DNA from: Nymphaea colorata
Lineage: Eukaryota > Streptophyta > Magnoliopsida > Nymphaeales > Nymphaeaceae
NCBI RefSeq assembly: GCF_008831285.2
Contig: NC_045139.1
Span: forward strand, 7,658,204 to 7,722,203
Direction: 5' to 3'
Length of the DNA: 64,000 nt
Position numbers and translations under genes: made by a program. Of this stretch, positions 32,965-43,510 are shown one piece after another; position 1 is the first letter of the stretch; every line of letters starts with the position of its first letter. Below the pieces are notes generated by a model. It saw only the letters and a list, made by a program, of their open reading frames with translations. It was not told the origin of the DNA and ran no database searches.

Positions 32965-35900
32965 ATGGCAAATCCAGCCTTCCTCCTCTTCTCCCTTGTG
33001 ATCTCTCTCTTTCTGGTTAGCTGCATTTCCTCGAGAACTCCATCACAACGACGCGCTGATCAAATCGTCAAGGATGAGGAAAAGTAAGCTTCAAAACTAC
33101 ATTCATTGCAGTGAATTTGTTATTTGATACTTTAATTCAATGCCTTTCAATCAAAAGAAGGTGGTGGCGGAACTGTATTGAATGTCTTTCTCAAATGTAT
33201 GTAGAATTTCAATTTGATGCTGTGTTGCTGTACTCTCTCTCCTTAATTCAATGCCTTGCATGCTCTGTAAATTTTAAGTGACTATGTTGTCATCTTATTG
33301 CAGTAAAAACTGAATCTATGTTCTACTGTTATATGTTACAAGAAATGGTAAAACATCATGAAGAGTGACGATTTTCAAGAAGAGATTGTCAGTGTGGTTT
33401 GAAAGGGTTAACTTGGGGACTTGTGAGTCTTTCCGATCGAGGTCATTGAGTGAAACTTCTCAGTCTGGTTGACACATGAATAAAATCGAGCGTCATAAGC
33501 AAAAAATAAAGATAAAATTTTGTATGTTAAACTAAGAAATTAGTCAAATTGCTTTGTTTACTTCATTTTGTATCAAGATTTTTCACATAAAATCTCTCTG
33601 TTTCTCTTTCCCTAGTATGTTCAGGAAGTTGGGATTTTACTGTCAATGGTAGCGGTTCTCTTTCAACGTTAATTGATTTTGAAATGCTGTCTTGGAAATT
33701 GATCAATGTTATTGGAAGATCCGTTCCCCTAGAACGAAGCTCTTCATTCTAACCGTAAACAGCAAGGAGGAGATTGATAGCTTGAATTTGAGATGCTTAG
33801 GACTTGTGAGCTGTGGATTCAAGTTTAGACCTCCTCCCCTTTGATCTTAAACCAAACTTTTTCTTAATGCAAAAGAAGTGAAATAAGGATCTTAGACCGT
33901 GGATTTTATCATGGATCTTTTGCCATATCAGTAAAAGCGTGATACGTCAGATCTACATCAGGTCATAAATTTCAACTATGAAGTAACCAATTACTTAAAG
34001 ACAGAAATAAGTTGCTAAAATGCTGGTTCTGTTTTGTGGTTGTGTTTTGGAGCCAACGTTGAGAAGAATATGAGTGTGTGACATAATAATTAATATTGTG
34101 TTTGTAGACAACATCCTAATGAGGTAGGTGGCGAGCATTAAATATTCAGTAAATCATCCTCAGTCTTCATATCTCCTGTCGGGAGAAAATTTTACGAAAA
34201 CCAACTCAACTGTTCAATTCAATTGGTCAGGTAGACAATCTTAAGTTGGAGTTTCCTTTTGATTAATACAAATCTACGTAGAGGTTCCAGAACATCTTAT
34301 TGATATACCATCAAAGCATGCTGTTTTGTGTTAGGGTTCTGCACTTTACATAAAAGAAGCTGATAGTTAAATGAAAAAAAGTCAGACTTAAGCATTTTCC
34401 AGTTCAAATGCGGTATGGAGTACCCTAGCTCCATCTTCAACATGAAATTGCTGCAATAGAAGATGTTATTGATATACCATCAAAGCTTTGATAACCTTAT
34501 TTTCTTGCGGAAAATCTTTGTTGAGTTCAAATGTGGTGTGCAGTTAGTTCACTAGCTCGATCTTCAACATGAACTTGCTGCAACACAAATCTTATTTTGG
34601 AGGAATTAGGGAAACTATGGTAGATCTCCATTTGAAGGCTGAGCCAAGGGGGAAGCCTGCATGGGCTCTCGCCCCACCTCGAAATCTTAAAAAAAAAATT
34701 AACATGTAAATTTCAAAAAATTTTACTTGTCATATATATAAAAATTGATATTTCGGTCTGTGTCAAAACTTAGAAACTTTAAATTCAGCCTGCCTGATTG
34801 AAAATTTTTGGCTCTGCCCAGTCCAACTACGTCTTTAACCAACAATTTTACTTTGTTTTTGGCTTGGTGCACCTTAGGATCGTCAATGGCTCAAGGAGGG
34901 GGCTGCAGTACCTTTCATGCCGGACCGGCAACCCGATCGACGATTGCTGGCGGTGCGACCCGAATTGGGCATCAAACCGGCAGCGGCTCGCCGACTGCGC
35001 GATCGGGTTCGGCAAGAATGCAATTGGAGGAGGGAATGGAAGGATTTATATTGTGGACGACAATGGGGACGACGACCCAGTGAACCCCAAGCCCGGCACA
35101 CTTAGGTATGGGGTGATCCAAACCGAGCCCTTGTGGATCATCTTTGCCCGGGACATGGTGATACAGCTCCAGCAGCAACTGGTCATGAACTCACACAAGA
35201 CCATAGACGGCCGCGGTGCAAGCGTTCACATAGCCAATGGCCCATGCATCACCATCCATGATGTCAGCAACATCATCATACATGGCATCCACATCCATGA
35301 TTGCAAGCCATCACCTCCAGGCACCATAAGGGACTCTCCTCAGCACGCTGGTCGCTGGATCGAATCGGACGGCGATGGCATCTCCATATTTGCATCTAGG
35401 GACATCTGGGTCGACCATTGCTCCCTCTCCAACTGCCATGATGGGCTCATTGATGCCATTCATGATTCCACGGACATCACCATTTCCAACAACTACATGA
35501 CCCATCATGATAAGGTCATGCTCTTGGGCCATAGCGACGCTTACCTGCCGGATAAAGCCATGAGAGTTACTGTAGCCTTTAATCACTTTGGAGAGGGCCT
35601 TGTCCAAAGGATGCCTAGGTATGTCCCACAAACTCTTCATCTTCTTCTAAATATTTAGATGATGATATATAATATTTTATGATGATATATAATATTTCAT
35701 CTGATATTTAATTCTTTTTGAGTGGGAGAGACTTACCACCCGTGAAAGAGCCGAAGCTTTTATCCAACACTTTATCTTCTTAGCACTGTTTTTGGTGTCT
35801 CGAGATGTCGTCCCCTCTGTACTTCAACTTGTACATCAGTGGTCATACTTTTACACTACATGAGGTTGACGCTATTAATACTCGACATGAATACTGACCA

Positions 35901-37610
35901 CCTAACACCACATCTCAAGCTGTTGCACTAACCTAATAGGGGACCAACTTCTATGTAATTAGATGATGATATTTCCTTTCTTCCCTTTCTTTTGAAAATT
36001 TTCGCTTACTCATGCATATATCATTGAAAAAAAAAGTCTAATTATCATATACTTGTGAATGTCCACTGCTTTAATTTGCTTACATCTACCAAGTAAAGAT
36101 GTCAAGGTGAAGCACTTTATTTTGGAGAATTTTAAGAGGTTAAATGCTTGCTCGGATTACACATTTTAAAACCAAGTTTTCACAAAATCCAGTTGTACGT
36201 AGAAACTTGATGTCTTAATTGGGTTTTTAAATAGAAGAACAGCTTATTTTTGCTTTGTGTAATTTAGTTTTTGTTTTGAATGATAATAACTTGTTTTCTG
36301 TGAGAATCTATTAAACTTGATAAATAAGAGGAAGAACAGGTTTTGAGTTTTCATTCTGAAAAAATTGGAGAGCAGCTTTTTCATTTGAAAATCTGTTTCC
36401 CTCGAACCAAGCCTATGAAAAATTCAGATTACAGCAGTGTTGCGAATGTCATATTCAGAAGCTCGTTTCTTAGATGAAAATTACCTCCTTTTATTTCAAA
36501 AGTTGACTAACTTTTGTTTTCTAATGCCTTGTATCAGGTGCAGACATGGATTTTTCCATATTGTGAACAATGACTACACTCACTGGGAAATGTACGCCAT
36601 TGGTGGGAGTGCGGACCCTACGATCATCAGCCAGGGCAACAGATTTCTTGCACCCAATACTCGATTCGATAAAGAGGTGATCATCCTAGATTTTGCGTAA
36701 TACATCAATTTCATACTGTGCTTAATTCTTGTGCATTGGTCGATAGCAAAATTTTATAATGCTACTTACATGCAGTACTCTTTTTTATTTTTATTATAAG
36801 CTTATGATCTACTGTTTCACAAATTATAATGGGTATTTCTCAAAATCTTTCATGAGAAAAAGGGTCAGCAAATCATCCAAAGGCTTAAGAGAAAAAAGGA
36901 TCACATGATTTGGATCAGGTGATCCAGTTTCAGAATGGATTGAAAATCATCAGTCTAAACTTCTTCAACTCATAAATTCCAATCTACCATTCACCAACGC
37001 TTTTCTTAGAATACACAAGAGTGAAAAGTTCACATGTAAGTCTTATACATATATGGTTACATTTGCCAAACGAGGACATTAAATAATTCTGATGCATGAG
37101 TTGAATTTTCTTCTGAAGAGAGTGTGTTTGTGTGTGATAAACAATTCAAATTGCATTAGAACTTAATAGTAAGAAACCAAGGATTTTCAAGAGACATTGG
37201 ATTCGAAGCATCTCAGTGAATCATTAAAAATTTTACAGAAAGAAACATATCTGTAATAAGCGACAAAGACGATCAGGGGCTAAGAGAACTCGAATTTCGA
37301 GGCGTGTTGTCCGCACGCTAGTGTTCCCTGGAGAGTGATGTGATGATCGTAAATGAAGTCAATGACGACAACTGGGTGGCAGGTAACGAAGCGGGAGAAC
37401 GCACCTGAGAGCGAATGGACGCACTGGAACTGGGTCTCGGAGGGCGATCTCATGCTGAACGGAGCCTACTTCCTTCCGTCGGGCTCAGGCGCAGGGGCGG
37501 CTACCAGCTACGCGAGGGCTGACAGCCTCAGCGCCAGGCCGGCCTCCTTCGTCCCCTACGTCACCGCCTCCGCCGGAACCCTCACCTGCAGGAAGGGAAG
37601 CCAATGCTAG
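32965..37610 (+). CDS. Pectate lyase (PL1 family), gene 2
   Basis: Exons 32965-33083, 34878-35618, 36538-36676 and 37383-37610 give 408 codons plus stop. Intron phases (2, 2, 0) and the lengths of exons 2 and 3 (741 and 139 nt) are identical to gene 1, so the two arose by duplication. Role, secretion and substrate are as for gene 1. The signal peptide is residues 1 to about 22 ([20 protein letters not shown]). Family blocks include [41 protein letters not shown] (DH at 219-220), [12 protein letters not shown] and RxPxxR (R284-R289, across intron 2). Differences from gene 1 include CRTG for the family CGTG, ASRDIW for GSSHIW, and DSTDITI for GSTAITI, all near conserved segments. Catalytic residues are kept, so activity is likely but specificity may differ. 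Intron 1 (1,794 bp) contains a MITE ending 58 bp before exon 2. Confidence 0.94.
34634..34819 (+). repeat. GGCGGAGCC-family MITE, copy b, in intron 1 of pectate lyase gene 2
   Basis: AAGGCTGAGCCAAGGGGGAAG, CCCCACCTCGAAA, ATGTAAATTTCAAAAAATTTTACTTG, GATATTTCGGTC and TTTTTGGCTCTGCCC align with copy a at 27954. It ends only 58 bp before the exon 2 acceptor. Confidence 0.7.
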
Positions 37611-39539
37611 CGCGGCCGGAGCTCTACCGGCAATCACTCGCCAACTTCTGCTGGTGGTGGCAGAAAGGGCTAGCGCAACGAGTGAATGAGTTGCAACAGG
37701 AGTATCTCCTGTTCAAAGTTTTTTTCTCTTTTCCTTTTTGTCTTTTCCCCCTCAAAAAGTTTGTACTGAACTCTCCACCTCGATAGATTGCATGCTTCGG
37801 GGTAAATAGCTTAGAAGGCTGTGTAGGACGAGTTGATGTGATCCCACTGTGCTATGTTCCCTGTCTGTGGGGAGGCACTGTTCATCACATTGGGGTTAAT
37901 TTACATGCTTTATTATCTCTCTTTTCATATATAATATATACATATATATATATGTATATATGTATGACAAGAAATATGTTCTTCTACTTAATTTTACAAC
38001 AACATTACAAAGACGCACCCAACAATGGGTTAACAACAAATCAAATCAGCATCTAACTTTTGGGCATCTGCCTGTGTGCGGTGAAACCCGTCAATGCAAA
38101 GTGAAGAAAATGCATTCGGCAAGACGGGAAGCATGTCTGCCGATTCACCGGCAGGCAGAACAGAAATGTTTTCTTCACCTTCTACAGACACAACAAAACT
38201 CCATTTTAGTAGACTTGAAATCGAGTTTCCTAATTAATCTAGCAATAAAGAACTCAAATCATTCAAAAAGTTAATCTATTCTCTGCTAAAAAATCAACTG
38301 TCAATGACTCAATACATCAGTAGGTTGCTTTTTAGGGGCATTGCCTAACTGCTCGGGTTAGATTCTGTCAAAAAGAAGGTGTCTTGTTCGATTGTTGTAG
38401 GCATTGTTCCTCAAGTGTGGCATTCATTCAAGTTAATGATACACTGCTGCACATCGAAACAGCTCAAGAACCTAAAAACAGGAAAACATGGAAGCCTTCA
38501 AGAACCTAAGAACAGGAAAATACGGAAGCCTTCAGTTTTGGTTACATACGGTGAGATGAACCTTTCTCCTACCCAGAATGGATTTTAGCATGATTTTTGC
38601 TACATCTAACCACTAATCTCTGTTCAGTCACTGGAAAAGTGATTCACATGATTTCAAGAGCGTAGATCCACTAAGCAAAGTCAAATCGACGGTAAGAAGA
38701 TCAGGTCGACGTTTGAGAAAATGCGGGCGAGATGCCTTTTTTCTCAACAAAATTCAAAATTTGATCCTCTTATTTCAATGAATCTACATCACATAAAGAA
38801 CAATGGCAGTTTTTTGACTTTGCATACTGGGGTTTCACCACCCACTGGTGCGTCTGATTTGGCATAATAGAAAAGGGTTGAGATTTAAGGCTCGGCATGG
38901 GGTCGGGCCGTTGGTGGGTTCTAGGTATCCAGCCAAAACTCAGGCCCAGACCAAGAAAAAAAGGGCACCGAGCCCGCCCGATAATTTATCGAGCCAGCCC
39001 GGTTGACTCGACAAGCTCGGGTGAGTTCGATACTGTAATATTTATTTTATTAATATATATATATATATATATAATGCCCCAAAGACAAAAAAAAATTCGC
39101 TTTCGCCTCCTGACAAGCAGCTGTTGGCCCAACTAAGTGCACCAAACCCATTGAATTTGTAAAAAATGTGTCTGTAATTTCTTTCTTGTTGCCTTTCATT
39201 CTCTCTCTCTCTCTCTCTTTTTGATCTCTCTTCTTATCTCGAATAAAAATTTACGCTAAAGTTTTAGGCAAGTTAGGCCGGCAAATATAGGTCTGAATTT
39301 GAACATAATTGCATATATACAATTCAATTGAGATGAATCTGGTAGGGGCTAGCTGGTTTCGACTAGAACCTTGTTCGAGCTAGTAAATATGCCGCTCGTA
39401 GCCTGTTTGCTCCAATACATGCACTCGGACAATCTTTCATTTCATCTGTGATTCTAACCTAATCAATTCTGTTTCCGAACAAAAACTTAGGGGCAATATA
39501 TATCTTCAAACTTTACAATTTCACATGTTTTTGGGTCAC
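37611..39539. other. 3' flank of pectate lyase gene 2 and spacer
   Basis: No further gene. A 34-bp tandem duplication (TCAAGAACCTAA(A/G)AACAGG) lies at 38464-38531. (AT)n occurs at 37946-37953 and 39051-39072, and (CT)n near 39201-39218. Confidence 0.5.
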
Positions 39540-40200
39540 CAAAGATCTTAGATCTAGAGCTGATTTTAAAACCTCAGATCTGAGATCTGAGAGGTTTTAA
39601 AAACTTTTGTTTAATGCACTTCCTCAACCTTCTTTCTCTCCTCCTCTCACTACCTTCATGTGTGGATCATCTGAAATCGAAACTTGGCAACCAACAAAAG
39701 AATCTTGTTTTCTTGTAAGTTGTATAAGTTGTTTGTTATACCAGTACCAGACACGTATAAGTGCAAAACAAAACAGGTCCAGATCCATTTTTTATTCTCA
39801 TTTTTTCATTTGAGTCCAGTCTTAGGAACTCGAATCCTGTTGATGGAATTGATACCATGAACTCGAACCCTCATTAGAATCCAAATAAATTCCTTTGATT
39901 TGAGATTCCTGAATTTCAGCATTCTCACAAATCTGAAATCTGAAGTTCTTAAATCTACATTTTGATAAACCTCAAATTTTCTCCGTAAATTCGACCTCAG
40001 ATCTCATATCTGAGGCTATCAAGTGCAACATTAGTTTGTGTCTGTTTTACAACGGACCTAAAATCCACAGCAATCTAAAATTTAATATCTTAAATCCATA
40101 AATTTAATATCAGACCACCAACCACCTTAAATTCATGGTTTTTAACATGAATGAAGTCTATGTTATTGTTTAAACTGAAGATTTTTCAAATCACACATTT
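39540..40200. repeat. Palindrome-rich AGATCTGAG repeat, copy a
   Basis: Contains repeated ATCTGAG/CTCAGAT words, a near-perfect palindrome at 39567-39599 (AAAACCTCAGATCTGAG then ATCTGAGAGGTTTT), and ACCTTAAATTCATGGTTT near 40123. The same words and the ACCTTAAATTCATGGTTT block recur at 58640-59060. The ends were not defined. Confidence 0.5.
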
Positions 40201-40857
40201 TTATCAAATAAAATGCAATCTATTTATTTATTGTTTGAACATTATAAACAAATGGCCACATGACAGCTTCACGTAAAAAATATATATATATATATATCCA
40301 GGCATCATGTCTTTTTCAGTAGATATGTCCTGTGTTTAAACGCTAGGTGAGTTTATGAACCCTACATCGACGCCAGCTGCTGTGCGGCAGATATGATGAG
40401 AATAGGCCTGCATATATACACAGCGTTTATTATTCCTTCAAGACTCCTAGGCATTGTACTGCCTTCTCTACCGTCACGTCTCATTATGTGGACGAAGAAA
40501 AGATAAATTGTCGCTTCTCCACATCACGTCACTCCTTTTATGTCTCCATGCATGAGATAGTTTGTCTGTTGTACATGTGGAGAAGGAAGCAGGCACGGCA
40601 TTCCCCTGTTGACAAGGGACCTGTCCTCATCCCCCTTGCCCTTTTCATACTGAAGTAAGCGAATATAATTTGTGGGAGCAAACTAGACATCTATGGCTAG
40701 TTGGCTACGCCTCCTTAGTTTTTTACCCTTCTTTACTTGGTGGTTTTACTGCTACCAGAAGCATCTCACGGCAATTTTGTAGCTCCACACGCTCATTAAT
40801 ATTAAAACAGAAATAAGTGTAACTTGATTTGAAAAGCATAATAATCTTGTTCTTCTC

Positions 40858-40955
<98 letters not shown>

Positions 40956-41016
40956 AGAGAGAGAGTAGAGCGGGCTCAGACCCCACCACTTAGCCTTAAG
41001 ATTGATATCCCTAATG
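40201..41016. other. Intergenic with a long (AT)n tract
   Basis: A 90-bp (AT)n run at 40863-40952 is followed by (AG)n. No gene was recognised. Confidence 0.6.
40863..40952. repeat. (AT)n microsatellite, about 45 units
   Basis: A pure AT run. It produces a meaningless Tyr-Ile frame on the minus strand. Confidence 0.95.
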
Positions 41017-41447
41017 TAGGGATGTCAATATGTCCCATTTGAATCGAATATTTGATCGATCCGACTCAAAAAAATCGGATATGGAAAAAAATTTAATATC
41101 TCATGAAGAAATCAGATCAAATTCGGATTTAATAAATGGCATCTGATCAGATTCGAATATATATATAAATATCCAATTGGATTCGGATTCATATCGAATT
41201 CATTTTTAGACAAATATTATGTATTTAATGTTATTAAAACTTGAAAATTGGCAAAATCCAGTTCAAAATTCAGATTTAGATTCAAATATAAATTTAAAAC
41301 TCAGATTCGGATTGTAAAATCTGTTTTTGGATTCGGATCTGGATATGACCTTTTTTTATTTGAATTTGAATCTGAATTCGAATCCAGAAATGAATATCCC
41401 AAAAAACGGATATGATTAAGGACAAATCCTATCCGTTGACATACCTA
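41017..41447. repeat. MITE-like repeat, GGGATGTCAAT family, copy d
   Basis: Starts TAGGGATGTCAATATGTCCC and ends ATCCGTTGACATACCTACC. The 431-bp body is full of GATTCGGATT and AATCCGAATT variants in both orientations. It is the cleanest full-length member of the four. Confidence 0.75.
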
Positions 41448-42019
41448 CCTTACCCCCAAGCCAATACTCCTGAATATCATCAACACAGCACCTTCTAAGA
41501 ATTGAACCAAGGGTATGTGTGAGAGAAAGAGAGACATTGGTGCTAGATGCTAGATGTTGAATACTTAAATGCTAGACAGATAAAGAAACAATTTCAACAT
41601 TTCATCTTACTATTGAGAGAAACATGTGTGAACTAACTTTTCATCGGGTTTAAATAAACTAAATGTTACCTGATGGTTGTACTGAAGAATTTGTGGGTAA
41701 AAACTGTCACTCAAAAGAGCATTAGCAACGTTTATGTGCAACAGCACTTTATGGTGCTTTTAGCGAAGTTTTTCAATGACAGATTTTTTGAACTTTTATC
41801 TATCCAACATCATATTGACGTCCAACAAATTAATAGCGGCACATGTCAATTTTTAACTGTTTTTTTTTTATATTTAGTTTTAAATGTTAAGTACTTTATA
41901 TGTTTCATTTATTTTTTAAAAACCTACTTTTTAGTTATTTTTAGCTGATTCACAACTTAATCGGCTGAATCAATGAAATCGCCAATTCATCACCCCACCG
42001 ATTCTGTTCATGAACTTTT
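41448..42019. other. Spacer left of the SINE
   Basis: No gene was recognised. 42005-42019 is the left copy of the SINE target duplication. Confidence 0.5.
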
Positions 42020-42258
42020 CGGGTGAGCAAGGGGTATTAAATCCACCGCTCGAAAAAGGCCCGAAGGTCCCCCATTCCCCCTGCTTCCAGGGTCCTGAGC
42101 TGCGTCGGTGTCAGTGATAGCAACGGTGCACCCTTCAGTTTGGGTGCTGCGCCCTACCGCCTTAAGATACAGGAACATAACGCCTATGAGAATCGAACTA
42201 GAGACCTGCCTTAATACAGGCCCCTAGCTCGACCAGCTACGCTATACCCCTTGAGGCT
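42020..42258 (-). mobile_element. tRNA-derived SINE with 15-bp target duplication
   Basis: On the minus strand the element starts near 42258 and carries a tRNA-like head: GGGGTATAGCGTAGCTGGTC with the A box, then GTTCGATTCTCATAGG as the B box about 40 bp later, followed by a tRNA-unrelated body ending near 42020. The flanks are perfect copies of TGTTCATGAACTTTT at 42005-42019 and 42259-42273. The total is about 239 bp. An RNA polymerase III promoter plus LINE-type target duplication defines it as a SINE; the family name was not assigned. There is no clear poly(A) or poly(T) tail beyond the shared AAAA of the target. Confidence 0.85.
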
Positions 42259-42273
42259 TGTTCATGAACTTTT

Positions 42274-42951
42274 ACCTGCTGCAACAACCGGTTGAAAGTT
42301 CGAATCCTTTGAGATACATAAAAGGAACGAGTGCTCATATTTTTGTGACTTGAAACCCAAGGTAGGTCAAGATGTTTATATTTATGTTACTCAGTAAAAT
42401 TGATTTGCTTCCTTTGCTCCCATGATCACCTATGCCAAATATTGCCATCCTTGGATATTATATGTCTGCCCTTTTATAGCTTCAAGGTTAGTCTCGTTGA
42501 TGTTGGTAAGCGGTAAACTGCGGTTTTAACTGTTTTATTGAGAATTTCCACCTTGCTACTTAACAAAAACCTAATGAATTTTATTTATATATTTTAACTG
42601 AAGAAAACATTTTTAAAATGTTGGCTCGCACTTAGAGATGTACAACAAGTCCAGCCAAGTCAGGCTTTCCTCAATTAAAACTAAGTTATAAAAGAGTCGA
42701 GTTCGACTCGTTTAAACTCGACTTGGCTTGTGTCTTGCCTACTTGATAATCTTCAAGGGAATGTAGGTAAGTTTTGAAGAATTTTAACATCATTTTTGTT
42801 GTTTTCATTTAAAGAAAATATATGAATCTACACAAGCTTTACTGAGTCAAGCTCGAGTGATCGCTTATTGTACGTTTCTAATCCAAATACCACCAGCTGA
42901 TATTCTTATCATTTCATTTTGTAAAGAAAACTCGCTTTAGTATATGTAGTG
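42274..42951. other. Intergenic, no gene recognised
   Basis: AT-rich spacer, nothing identified. Confidence 0.5.
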
Positions 42952-43112
42952 GCAGACCCAATACCTTTCCAAAAAGGTGGCCATTATGGAATTTTCAAAA
43001 TCTTTTTTGGGGCCAAACTGACATTTTTGAAAAGTTTAGTCTCAAAAATTTTGACTTTTCAAAAGCTCAAGGGTGCCATGGCCATTGTGGGGGCTTCTTG
43101 GCTCTGACCTAA
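42952..43112 (-). repeat. Probable GGCGGAGCC-family relic
   Basis: GTGGCAGACCCAATACC at the left and GCTTCTTGGCTCTGACC at the right frame a body with TTTTCAAAAT and AAAATTTTGACTTTT, like the minus-orientation copy at 59377-59640 (GTGGTGGACTT ... GGCTCTGCCCC). Weaker than the other copies. Confidence 0.5.
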
Positions 43113-43479
43113 GTATCTTCCGTTGGAAAGTTATAAATAAGGTAGATTCAAGACATGCAAAAACATTTCATATTTGTGGTATTTTTACATGGGTGTCACA
43201 AGCATCGATTCTACCACTATGTGAAAAAGATTATTTAAGATCCTCGGTTATGTCACAGGGACTCTTTCAAAAAAAAAGGGCCGCACTTGTATCAACACGA
43301 CACTAGTGCTGGTTATGGCGCAACTCCAACATGCACTCCAACCACATCCTTTCTTATGCAAGTTTAAATTTTTTTTTTTTTTATGTATAGTAATGAAAGT
43401 AAAAGAAAAGACATATTAAGTTAAGAAACAAGTAAAAATTATATATACCATGACTACATACATTTATATATATATAATA

Positions 43480-43510
<31 letters not shown>

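Noticed and set aside
40723..40989. Minus-strand frame with a long Tyr-Ile run
   Set aside because: It is the translation of the (AT)n microsatellite.
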